Shown here piece after piece: positions 25,183-32,502 of a stretch of DNA of 39,798 nucleotides. The position numbers and the translations under genes were made by a program. The notes under the pieces are model-generated. The model did no database searches. It had not been told where the DNA came from and saw nothing but the letters and a program-made list of their open reading frames with translations. This DNA comes from Lacticaseibacillus mingshuiensis (lineage in GTDB: Bacteria > Bacillota > Bacilli > Lactobacillales > Lactobacillaceae). Each line of letters starts with the position of its first letter. The stretch's first letter is position 1. The stretch is taken from positions 1-39,798 of the forward strand of contig NZ_BOLS01000021.1 of the NCBI RefSeq assembly GCF_016861785.1. The letters are read 5' to 3'.

Positions 25183-25820
25183 TCGTCATCGCCGCCGATC
25201 TGTTGCACCTTGAAGGTCGTGTCCGCAACGCTTTCGGCGAAGTCCATATCATGCGTGACCACGACCTGGGTCATGCCGTTTTGCTGCACCGACTTGACCA
25301 GATTGGCCACGGATTGCCGGAGGTTTGGATCAAGCGCAGAGGTCGGTTCATCGTAAAGCAGAACCTGAGGATTGAGCGCCAGTGCACGGGCGATCGCCAC
25401 GCGCTGTTTTTGGCCGCCAGACAGGGAAAATGGATAGGCGTCAGCTTGTTCCGGCAAGGCCAGTTCATCGAGTAGCTGCATCGCGGCCTTATCCGCCTCG
25501 GCCTGGCTCTGGCCCTGCAAGACTGGCGCAAGCATGATGTTTTTCAGGACGGTCAGGTTCGGGAATAATTCGAAGCCTTGGAAAACGACCCCGATCACGC
25601 CGTCTTTGCGGAGCTGCGCTGGGGTGGTCGGTTGCCCATTCCAGATGAACTCGCCGCTGTCGGCTTCTGTCAGGCCGGCGATGATGCGAAGCAAAGTGGT
25701 TTTACCTGCACCGCTGGGGCCGACGATCGCCAACGTCTTTTGGTCATCGATGGTCAAGCTGATGTTGTCGAGGACTTTTTTGCCATTAAAGCTTTTGCTG
25801 ATATTTTTGATCTCTAACAT
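25179..25820 (-). CDS. amino-acid ABC transporter ATPase
   Basis: A 213-residue ATP-binding subunit (GlnQ-like). Motifs: Walker A GPSGAGKTT (about 33-41), signature LSGGQKQRVAIARAL (about 135), Walker B VLLYDEPTSALDP, switch VVVTHDM. It is shorter than the usual ~240 because the C-terminal part after the switch is brief. The weak GGGGG-type ribosome binding site and the 15-base gap suggest coupling to the permease gene. It energises import through the adjacent permease. Confidence 0.93.
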   Translation of the reverse strand: MLEIKNISKSFNGKKVLDNISLTIDDQKTLAIVGPSGAGKTTLLRIIAGLTEADSGEFIWNGQPTTPAQLRKDGVIGVVFQGFELFPNLTVLKNIMLAPVLQGQSQAEADKAAMQLLDELALPEQADAYPFSLSGGQKQRVAIARALALNPQVLLYDEPTSALDPNLRQSVANLVKSVQQNGMTQVVVTHDMDFAESVADTTFKVQQIGGDDE

Positions 25821-25835
25821 ATTTTTGCCCCCAAC

Positions 25836-26492
25836 TTATTTGTAATAGGAAAATGATTTTTCAACGCGGCGCTGCAGGAAGGTCAAGACCAGGGTCATCA
25901 CGAGGTACACGACCCCGACCAAGGCCAGTGGTACCAGCGTCACATCGCGCGCAGTCGCAACTTCTCCAGCGCGCAGCAGATCCCCCAACCCGATCACGTA
26001 GACCAAGCTTGAATCTTTGACGAGGTTGATCACTTCATTGCCCATCGATGGCAGCACGATCTTCAACACTTGGGGAATGACGACGTAGCGCAGGCTCTGC
26101 CAGCGAGTCATGTTCAGCACAGTCGCCGCTTCGAATTGGCCTTCCTCAACGGCGCCAAAACCGCCGCGATAGATCTCAGCGAAATACGCCGCGTAGTTCA
26201 AAATGAAGGCGAACAAGGCGGCGTTGAACCGCGGAAAGACGATGCCGATCAGCGGCAGGCCGTAAAAGACGAAGATCAGTTGAAGCAGCAGTGGCGTGCC
26301 GCGGAAAAGCCAAACGTAGCCTTCAAGCAGCGCATGGCCCAGGGTGCCAAAGATCGTTTTGGCTTTATGCATCAGGCCCACCGAAACGAGCATGCCAAGC
26401 GGAATTGCACCGATCAGCGTGAGAAAGAAGACACTCAGGGTCATTTGAACCCCAGATAATAATGCCGGTAAGATCTGCAACACATATGTCAT
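25836..26492 (-). CDS. amino-acid ABC transporter permease
   Basis: A 218-residue permease of the HisM/GlnP family, with about five transmembrane helices and the EAA loop (EAATVLNMTRWQSLRYVVIPQ, split here as EAATVLNMTRWQSL and RYVVIPQ) that contacts the ATPase. The start is ATG 26492, preceded by GGAGG seven bases away. The longer open frame runs back into the T-box and is not used. It is the first gene of the operon and lies right behind the second T-box terminator. The channel is probably a homodimer, since there is only one permease gene. Confidence 0.93.
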   Translation of the reverse strand: MTYVLQILPALLSGVQMTLSVFFLTLIGAIPLGMLVSVGLMHKAKTIFGTLGHALLEGYVWLFRGTPLLLQLIFVFYGLPLIGIVFPRFNAALFAFILNYAAYFAEIYRGGFGAVEEGQFEAATVLNMTRWQSLRYVVIPQVLKIVLPSMGNEVINLVKDSSLVYVIGLGDLLRAGEVATARDVTLVPLALVGVVYLVMTLVLTFLQRRVEKSFSYYK

Positions 26493-26534
26493 AACGCTGC
26501 CTCCAATAGTTTTTTCATCATCTTGCGAGGACGC

Positions 26535-26625
26535 AAAACGCGCCCCCTCAGTTTTCACCGAGAGGACGCGTCTGCGTGGTACCACCTCACTTCGCGCAGC
26601 CGTCACCGACTGCGCCTCATGTGGT
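26535..26625 (-). promoter_or_regulatory. second T-box antiterminator/terminator (T2), Stem I apparently missing
   Basis: On the minus strand the T-box AGGTGGTACCACG (26575-26587) follows GTGACGGCTGCGCG, similar to the T1 sequence. The terminator ACGCGTCCTCTCGGT/ACTGAGGGGGCGCGT is followed by TTTT at 26535-26538. The bulge reads TGGT. No GAAA-specifier or distal Stem I motif is found between T1 and T2. The space holds repeat block B and a short GACGC/GCGTC hairpin. Confidence 0.75.
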
Positions 26626-26680
26626 TGAAAAACGAAGGACGCTGCGAAGTGCGTAGGTGCTCAGTCCTGAGCGCCCTGCG

Positions 26681-26769
26681 TCGCACCCTAGTCAAGTTGG
26701 GCTTCGCGGGGCTGAGGCGAGACGTCTAGCTGACTCGGTCACCTCAAAACGCCCCGCTTCGCACCCTGG
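26681..26769. repeat. repeat block B inside the tandem T-box leader
   Basis: A border TCGCACCCTAGTCAAGTTGG followed by GCTTCGC (26681-26707), then a hairpin closed by GCGGGGC (26706-26712) and GCCCCGC (26751-26757) with inner TGAGG/CCTCA, then a second border ending CGCACCCTGG. It is the same design as blocks A and C, one module long. Confidence 0.7.
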
Positions 26770-26772
26770 CAC

Positions 26773-27035
26773 AAAAAAATCGCCCTCCTGCAGCTATTGC
26801 TACAAGAGGGCGACTTGAATGCCGCGGTTCCACCTCTCACTTGCGCAGATGTCACCACCAACGCCTCGTGTCGTTTTTCAACCACGGCGATAACGAGCCC
26901 AACCGGCAAGGCCTACTGAATTTCAGCCGAGCACTCGTGGATGTGAATTATGCGTGAGATCATCCGGCTCGCACCATTCCGGATTCGCTTGCATCGTCGC
27001 CGCACAACATTTCCACTCAACGTTTTGAAAGATTG
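26773..27035 (-). promoter_or_regulatory. first T-box leader (T1) of the amino-acid ABC operon
   Basis: On the minus strand Stem I base GGCGA/TCGCC (about 26997 and 26886), a GAAA-TTC-A stretch in the specifier-loop position (TTC is the complement of 26918-26920), the T-box AGGTGGAACCGCGG (26822-26835) and the terminator TCGCCCTCTTG/CAGGAGGGCGA followed by seven T (26773-26779). It is a complete class I T-box. The amino acid is uncertain. Confidence 0.88.
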
Positions 27036-27041
27036 ATTAGA

Positions 27042-27070
27042 ATACTAGTCGCTCAAATGAGACTTGTCAA
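27042..27070 (-). promoter_or_regulatory. sigma-A promoter of the ABC operon, overlapping the minD stop
   Basis: TTGACA (complement of 27065-27070), 17-bp spacer and TAGTAT (complement of 27042-27047). The -35 box contains the TGA of minD. Confidence 0.85.
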
Positions 27071-27864
27071 CCCTGTCTGTGAAATAAACGCGACCAAAAT
27101 CCTGGTTTCTTCTGTTCAAGGCTCAACAGCGGGACACTTTCGCCCATCAGGCGGCGGGCAATGTTGCGATAACCCTGACTTGCCAGGTCATCCGGATCCA
27201 TCACGACGGTCTCCCCTTTGTTCGAGGTCGCGATGACGGAATCGTCGTCCACAATGATGCCAAGAAGATCGATTCCCAAATGTTTGGTGATCTCATCGAC
27301 ATCCATCGAGCGGCCATCAGCCATCATGTGTTGGCGAATGCGGTTGATCACCAGGCGCGGTGGCGTGACCATGTCGCGTTGTTCAAGCAGGCCTACGACG
27401 CGATCGGCATCCGAAACAGCCGAGATCTCCGGGGTTGTGACGACGATCGCGCCATCCGCCCCTTCGACCGCATTGCGGAAGCCCTGCTCGATGCCGGCTG
27501 GCGAATCCAAAATAATGTAGTCGAACTCATCCCGCAACTGATCGACGATCGCCTTGACCTGCTCTGGCTCCAGCGCATCTTTTTCCGCATTCTGGGCAGC
27601 CGGCAACATGTACAACCGGTCATCAAAGCGCTTGTCTTTGATCAGCGCCTGATGTAATTTTGCCCGACCCGTCGTCACGTCCACAATGTCGTAGATGATG
27701 CGATTGGATAAGCCAAGGACCACATCCAGATTACGCAAGCCGATGTCCAGATCCATCAAGCAGACTTTTTTCCCCGCCAAGGCCAGGGCCGTGCCGATGT
27801 TCGCGCTGGTCGTCGTTTTGCCGACGCCGCCCTTCCCTGATGTCACTACAAATGCCTGTGCCAT
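27067..27864 (-). CDS. minD: septum-site ATPase MinD
   Basis: A 265-residue deviant Walker ATPase that binds membrane when ATP-loaded and carries MinC to block off-centre Z-rings. The deviant Walker A GKGGVGKTTTSANIG is at about 9-23, switch regions follow (LDIGLRNLDV, DSPAGIEQG), and the C-terminus ends in the amphipathic membrane-targeting helix KKPGFWSRLFHRQG. Its ATG overlaps the minC stop by one base (TAATG). With no minE in view, polar placement would rest on DivIVA, as in Firmicutes, although a MinJ is not seen here. Confidence 0.97.
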   Translation of the reverse strand: MAQAFVVTSGKGGVGKTTTSANIGTALALAGKKVCLMDLDIGLRNLDVVLGLSNRIIYDIVDVTTGRAKLHQALIKDKRFDDRLYMLPAAQNAEKDALEPEQVKAIVDQLRDEFDYIILDSPAGIEQGFRNAVEGADGAIVVTTPEISAVSDADRVVGLLEQRDMVTPPRLVINRIRQHMMADGRSMDVDEITKHLGIDLLGIIVDDDSVIATSNKGETVVMDPDDLASQGYRNIARRLMGESVPLLSLEQKKPGFWSRLFHRQG

Positions 27865-28520
27865 TAAAAGTCCTCCAGTTTCCGGAATAATTTTGGCCGC
27901 AACTTCTCAAGGTCGGCAAGCTTGCCATGCGAGAGGATATGTAGGTCATTAATGTAGCTGAGGGTGTTCACGTCGTAATCATTTTTCTCAATGATCTCAA
28001 CGGTGTCGGCGATGCGAATCTGGCCGGCGGACTTGATGTTGCCCGTGATCACTGCATCCTGGTCGCCATTTGAACCGGCGATCAAGAGCCCTGCCACGTC
28101 GCCCATGACGAAAATACTGCCGGACGCCTTGAGTGTCGCCCCGGTGTGCAGGCTCCCAACAAACAGGACATCCCCCTGCATCTCGGTGACCTGGCCGGAG
28201 CGTAGAATGCCGCCGACCAAGTGAATTGTGTGGGCCAGCAATTGCGATTTCAACGGGGCGATGGCCGCCACATTGGCATGCACCGAACGCACCGCAAACC
28301 GCGGAAATTGGGCGAAGACCTGCTGAATCTCAGCCTGCTGCGCCTCGTTGAGCTGACGGTCGCCGGTCTCAAGCATGAAATCGACGTTGCCCTCTGGCGT
28401 GTCCGCCGCAAGTTTTGTCAACAGCGTTGTCAGCGCCACACAGATCTCCGCAATGCCCGCGCCGTCTGCCAGCTGCAGTTCAAATCCCGCCTTGCGTCCC
28501 TTTAATGTCACCGCATCCAA
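27864..28520 (-). CDS. minC: septum-site inhibitor MinC
   Basis: A 218-residue FtsZ inhibitor. The N-terminal domain (1-105) is poorly conserved. The C-terminal beta-helix is clear, with HTIHLVGGILRSGQ (the MinC signature) and repeated GD/G turns (GDVLFVGS, ATLKASGSIFVMGDVAG). It starts at TTG 28520: GGGGGTGG is five bases upstream and no better ATG is in frame nearby. A GTG four codons later is the alternative. It pairs with MinD, whose start overlaps its stop. Directly downstream of mreD. Confidence 0.92.
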   Translation of the reverse strand: MDAVTLKGRKAGFELQLADGAGIAEICVALTTLLTKLAADTPEGNVDFMLETGDRQLNEAQQAEIQQVFAQFPRFAVRSVHANVAAIAPLKSQLLAHTIHLVGGILRSGQVTEMQGDVLFVGSLHTGATLKASGSIFVMGDVAGLLIAGSNGDQDAVITGNIKSAGQIRIADTVEIIEKNDYDVNTLSYINDLHILSHGKLADLEKLRPKLFRKLEDF

Positions 28521-28539
28521 GGTGCCACCCCCATTTTTG

Positions 28540-29076
28540 TTAATGCATACTCTCTTTTAAGTTTAGCAATATTCGGCGCAAAGGCAAATAGCTGATGAAA
28601 AACAGTCCCGCGTTCACAAGCAAACTGGGGCCAAGATGCCGCGCGAGCAAGTAGACCATGTTGCTAGTGCCATACCCTAAAAATAAATTGATCACATAAT
28701 TGGCCAATGAGTACACCGTCAACGTGATCACCGTGATGAAAAAGATCATCAGAAATTTTCGCGGAATCGCCGGGCGCGCCTGCACGACGCAATAGATCAA
28801 CAGCGGCCAAAGCAGCGCGTTGACCCCGAGTAAGCCAGTATAAAAACTATCATAGATCAGCCCGGTGACCGCCGCGATCGGCACAGTGTATTTTTCGACC
28901 GGCAGCAGCAACGCCAGCTCGATCAGTGTGATCAAGGTCAATTGCGGCACCGCCGTGAATCCGGGACGCATGAACCACTGGCCAAACGTCTGACTGAGCA
29001 CCCCGTCAAGAAGAAGCACCACAAACAGGAGCAGCGCGACCCAGCCATGGCCGGTAAACACTTTATCCTGTTGCAT
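28540..29076 (-). CDS. mreD: rod-shape protein MreD
   Basis: A 178-residue polytopic membrane protein (about five to six helices) belonging to the MreD family and partnering MreC in the elongation machinery. The C-terminal PLRRILLNLKES motif is typical. GAGGGGGAG precedes the ATG, which is one base after the mreC stop. Identity rests on topology and operon position. The start gives a normal length. Confidence 0.92.
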   Translation of the reverse strand: MQQDKVFTGHGWVALLLFVVLLLDGVLSQTFGQWFMRPGFTAVPQLTLITLIELALLLPVEKYTVPIAAVTGLIYDSFYTGLLGVNALLWPLLIYCVVQARPAIPRKFLMIFFITVITLTVYSLANYVINLFLGYGTSNMVYLLARHLGPSLLVNAGLFFISYLPLRRILLNLKESMH

Positions 29077-29077
29077 G

Positions 29078-29935
29078 TCACTCCCCCTCGATGGTGCGAT
29101 CGATCACCGTCACCACGGACAGGTCGTTCAAGTCCGCCGCCGGTTTCAAATAGACGGAATTGGCGAGGCCGTAATCATCCTTTTTGACTGAGGCGACAGT
29201 GCCGATCAAAAGACCCTTCGGCGTGGCCCCACCGAGGCCGCTGGTGATCACCTGCTGGCCCTTCTTAATGTCTTTATCCGTGTTGATCTGGCCCATGATC
29301 AGCATCCCCGACTGCTCATCATAGCCAGTGATGATGCCGTTGACCAGGTCGCTGCCGGTCGAGATCTGCGCCGCGAACCGGTTCGCCGACTTATTGTCCG
29401 TGGACAACATCTCGACCTTCGCGTTCGTCTTGTTGACCTCGATCACTTGGCCGACCACCCCAGAGCCTGACATCACTGGCATGTTCTTTGCGATGCCCGC
29501 GCCGCTCCCTTTGTTGATCACGACAATGTTGCGCCAGTCATCCGGGGAACGCAGCATGACACTGGCGGTGATCTCCGTGTAATCCGTCAATGTCCCTGTC
29601 AGCTTCAACTGAGACTTAAGTGCCTTGTTTTCGCGAGTCAAGGTCTGATTGCGGACTTTGGTCTGGGCCAGGTCTTCCAGCTGGCCCTTGAGCTTGCGGT
29701 TCTCTTGATAAGTCGACATCAGATCATCGACATCATCCAGCCCATTTTTGATCCAGTTCGCCGGCGCCTCAATGATGCGCGCACCGATGCCCACCGCATC
29801 GTTGCCGATCTGCTGAATGAACGGCGGCGTGCTTTTATTATTGCGCACGCCAACCGAGGTGAAAATAAGTCCCAGGCTGACCAGCAGCGCGACCATCAGC
29901 ACGATCAATTTTTTATTTGAGAAAAACTTCTGCAT
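29078..29935 (-). CDS. mreC: rod-shape protein MreC
   Basis: A 285-residue bitopic protein. One N-terminal transmembrane helix (about 9-29) is followed by a coiled coil (about 65-100) and two beta-barrel domains on the outside; the latter contain VMSGSGVVGQVIEV and the GLGGATPKGLLIGTV motif of the family. It scaffolds MreB, RodA and PBP2 for lateral wall growth. AGGAGG precedes the ATG. It follows mreB with an 86-base gap containing a hairpin. Confidence 0.95.
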   Translation of the reverse strand: MQKFFSNKKLIVLMVALLVSLGLIFTSVGVRNNKSTPPFIQQIGNDAVGIGARIIEAPANWIKNGLDDVDDLMSTYQENRKLKGQLEDLAQTKVRNQTLTRENKALKSQLKLTGTLTDYTEITASVMLRSPDDWRNIVVINKGSGAGIAKNMPVMSGSGVVGQVIEVNKTNAKVEMLSTDNKSANRFAAQISTGSDLVNGIITGYDEQSGMLIMGQINTDKDIKKGQQVITSGLGGATPKGLLIGTVASVKKDDYGLANSVYLKPAADLNDLSVVTVIDRTIEGE

Positions 29936-29974
29936 GCGAGCCTCCTGCCACGTGCGCGATCATAGACAAAAGAA

Positions 29975-30007
29975 GGCCGGCCAAAACGTCAGGTTTTGTC
30001 GCCGGCC
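29975..30007 (-). terminator. hairpin between mreB and mreC, possible attenuator
   Basis: GGCCGGC (29975-29981) pairs with GCCGGCC (30001-30007), and inner CAAAAC pairs with GTTTTG. On the minus strand only TTCTTTTG follows, so termination is likely partial. Confidence 0.55.
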
Positions 30008-30021
30008 CACAATTTTGTTGA

Positions 30022-31026
30022 TCAGTGTTTCTTCAAAACATCGATATTTTTCAATGACTCGCCGGTTCCGATCGCGACACAATCCAATGGATCTTGGGCG
30101 ATGAAAACTGGCACCTTGGTCGCATCGGAGATGACCTCAGCCAGATGCTTGAGGAGCGCCCCACCACCAGTCAGCACGATGCCGTGGTCGATCACATCAG
30201 CCGCGATCTCAGGCGACGTTTCTTCCAGTGTCTCTTTGACGGCGTCGATGATCGCCGCCACGATCTCCTGCATGGCCGTTGCGATGTCGATGGCGGAAAT
30301 GTCGATCGTCTTTGGCAACCCGGACAACAGGTCCCGCCCGCGAATCGACATGCCATCGATCTCCTTCGCCTTTTCAAGCGACGCGGAGCCGATCTGCATC
30401 TTGATGTCCTCTGCGGTGCGTTCGCCGATCAACAAGTTGAAGTTCTGGCGAATGTACGTGATGATCGCCTCGTCGATCTTGTCGCCGGCCATCCGAATCG
30501 AGCGGCTGGAAACAATGCCGCCCAGCGAAATGGTGGCAACGTCAGTAGTGCCACCGCCGATATCAACGACCATCGAACCAGTTGGGTCCATCACTGGAAG
30601 CCCTGCGCCAATCGCGGCAGAATATGGTTCTTCAATGACAAACGCGTCTTTGGCGCCGGCCACTTTGGCGGCATCGATCACGGCGCGTTTTTCAACTTCA
30701 GTCACGCCACTTGGCACGCACACCATCACTTGCGGGTGGGCATTCTTGTTGCCAAGGGCCTTGGACATGAAGTATTTGAGCATCGCGGCGGTGGTGTCAT
30801 AATCCGCGATGACCCCGTCTTTCATGGGCCGGATCGCGGTGATGTTCGCCGGGGTGCGGCCGATCATGGCCCGGGCCTCTTCGCCCACCGCAATGATCTC
30901 TTCCGTCTGGGTATTTTTAGCAACGACAGAAGGCTCATTCAAGACGATGCCTTTTCCGTCGACGTAGACGAGTGTATTCGCCGTACCGAGGTCGATCCCG
31001 ATATTTTTCGATCCTAATCCAAACAA
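30022..31026 (-). CDS. mreB: rod-shape actin homolog MreB
   Basis: A 334-residue bacterial actin. The nucleotide motifs are intact: [25 protein letters not shown] and [12 protein letters not shown]. It directs cell-wall elongation from the inner membrane face. I place the start at TTG 31026: AAGGAGAG lies six bases upstream and the product then begins in the family pattern ([13 protein letters not shown]). An ATG 45 bases earlier gives a longer frame, but it sits on the -10 box TATAAT and has no ribosome binding site. Expected length ~335 supports TTG. Confidence 0.95.
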   Translation of the reverse strand: MFGLGSKNIGIDLGTANTLVYVDGKGIVLNEPSVVAKNTQTEEIIAVGEEARAMIGRTPANITAIRPMKDGVIADYDTTAAMLKYFMSKALGNKNAHPQVMVCVPSGVTEVEKRAVIDAAKVAGAKDAFVIEEPYSAAIGAGLPVMDPTGSMVVDIGGGTTDVATISLGGIVSSRSIRMAGDKIDEAIITYIRQNFNLLIGERTAEDIKMQIGSASLEKAKEIDGMSIRGRDLLSGLPKTIDISAIDIATAMQEIVAAIIDAVKETLEETSPEIAADVIDHGIVLTGGGALLKHLAEVISDATKVPVFIAQDPLDCVAIGTGESLKNIDVLKKH

Positions 31027-31069
31027 GACGTTCTCTCCTTCAAAAAGCTTCGTTTTAACGGTCTTTTGC

Positions 31070-31078
31070 ATTATAGCA
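31070..31078 (-). promoter_or_regulatory. extended -10 promoter of the mre-min operon
   Basis: On the minus strand TGCTATAAT (TGn plus perfect TATAAT) 44 bases before the TTG start. The -35 position reads TGCGGC, so the extended -10 must carry the promoter. Confidence 0.7.
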
Positions 31079-31145
31079 TATTTGAACGCAGGGCCGCACC
31101 GCTGACCGCCATTCTCGAAGCTTTCACGGGATTATTTGAAAAATC

Positions 31146-31829
31146 TTAAGAACGCCGCGCCTGTTGCGCAAAAGAATAGAAATCATCCGCCCCGACGATC
31201 ACGTGATCCAGCAAGTCGATCCCGATCATCGCGCCCGCCGTGGTAAAGCGGTCTGTCACATCGCGGTCATTCTCGCTGGGCTGTGAATCGCCACTGGGAT
31301 GGTTGTGGACCAGAATCAATTTACTGGCCTTGGCAACCAGCGCCGCGCGAAAGATCACCCGTGGATCGGCGAAAGCGGCATCGAGTCCACCACGCGCGAT
31401 CTCCAGTTCCTGAATGACTTTATTTTTCACATCCAGTAGCAAGATCAAGATCACCTCCTGCCCTACACCGCGAAACCGGCGAATCATCGTCTCCCCCAAG
31501 GTCTGACTGGACAGGACCTGGCCGAAGCGAAAATACTGACGGCGCTGAACCCGCGTGCCGAATTCTGCCGCAGCCGCCAGCAGCGTCGCCTTGGACAGCC
31601 CGATGCCCGGTACACGCAAAAGCTCGGTGGCTGCGGCTTGATCGAAACCGGCCAAATTTGGAAAACGGGCGAGCAGCTCGGCAATGGTCTGGCGCAACGG
31701 CACGGCCTTACTGCCAGCGCCAAGAAGCACCGCCAGTAGTTCTTCATCGCTGAGCACGCCGGGGCCATTGGCAAGTAATTTTTCCCGCGGGCGAAGCGGC
31801 TGGGTGGCTAAGAGCTCAAGTTGTGGCAT
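31146..31829 (-). CDS. radC: RadC family JAB-domain protein
   Basis: A 227-residue protein. An N-terminal helix-hairpin-helix-like region (LRVPGIGLSKATLLAAAAE) is followed by an MPN/JAB domain with the metal motif HNHPSGDSQPSENDRDVT (about residue 170). Despite its name, a role in repair is doubtful. The start is the ATG at 31829, with AGGAGGA six bases upstream; two earlier ATGs are less well placed. It lies between the HAD gene and mreB, as in other lactobacilli. Confidence 0.93.
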   Translation of the reverse strand: MPQLELLATQPLRPREKLLANGPGVLSDEELLAVLLGAGSKAVPLRQTIAELLARFPNLAGFDQAAATELLRVPGIGLSKATLLAAAAEFGTRVQRRQYFRFGQVLSSQTLGETMIRRFRGVGQEVILILLLDVKNKVIQELEIARGGLDAAFADPRVIFRAALVAKASKLILVHNHPSGDSQPSENDRDVTDRFTTAGAMIGIDLLDHVIVGADDFYSFAQQARRS

Positions 31830-31863
31830 GGTCATTCCTCCTATCAACATTGGATAAAAGAAA

Positions 31864-32502
31864 TTACGCAAATGTGCACAGCCAGTCGCCTGCCTCCGCT
31901 AAATTATTGACTCGGGCCGTGGCACTGGGCGCCGGCGCATCCAGATCGACCACCTGAAGCGCGCGCAACCCAGCGGCTCGGGCGGCTTGCACCCCGATCA
32001 CAGTGTCCTCAACGGCGACGGTGGCCGAAGCTGGCGCGGATCCCGGTGTCGCGAGCGCCTGCAAATACAGCGCCGGGTCGGGTTTTTCCTTAGCGCCGTC
32101 GCGGGTGTGGACGGCTGCAAAATAATCGCGCAGGCCGGCTGTTTCCAGCATGGTTCGGGTGTACGCCGCATCTGAACTGGTCACCAGCACCAGGCGTAGC
32201 CCGCGCGTCTGAAGTCGCTGAAGCAACGCGGCAACGCCGGGGCGGGCAATTGGGACGCCAGCTTGCACCCACTGCATGACCAGCGCGACGGACCGCTCGG
32301 CAAAGACCGGCACATTCGCCGCCCCGACCAACGCCGTCATTTTCGCCAGGCCATCCGCACCGGCCGTTCCCACCAGCGGCAAAAAATCGGTGGGCTCATG
32401 GGGCACGCCCAGCTCAGTGGCGGCTTGTGCGTTGGCTTTCAAAAACAGGCGCTCCGAGTCGATCAAGGTGCCATCCATGTCGAACATCACCTGACGGATC
32501 AT
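31864..32502 (-). CDS. HAD-superfamily phosphatase, beta-phosphoglucomutase-like
   Basis: A 212-residue haloacid-dehalogenase hydrolase. Motif I DMDGTLIDSE (8-17), motif II LVTSSD, motif III KPDP and motif IV VEDTVIG are all present, and the cap domain is helical as in the phosphoglycolate/phosphoglucomutase branch. Substrate unknown. Its ATG overlaps the folC stop (ATGA), so it is coupled to folate metabolism genes. Confidence 0.9.
   Translation of the reverse strand: MIRQVMFDMDGTLIDSERLFLKANAQAATELGVPHEPTDFLPLVGTAGADGLAKMTALVGAANVPVFAERSVALVMQWVQAGVPIARPGVAALLQRLQTRGLRLVLVTSSDAAYTRTMLETAGLRDYFAAVHTRDGAKEKPDPALYLQALATPGSAPASATVAVEDTVIGVQAARAAGLRALQVVDLDAPAPSATARVNNLAEAGDWLCTFA

Noticed and set aside
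26535-26625. T2 as an independent full T-box
   Set aside because: I could not find a Stem I, a specifier triplet or the distal loop between the T1 terminator and this unit.
30094-31017. Long plus-strand frame opposite mreB
   Set aside because: His/Asp/Arg-rich shadow of the conserved actin homolog.
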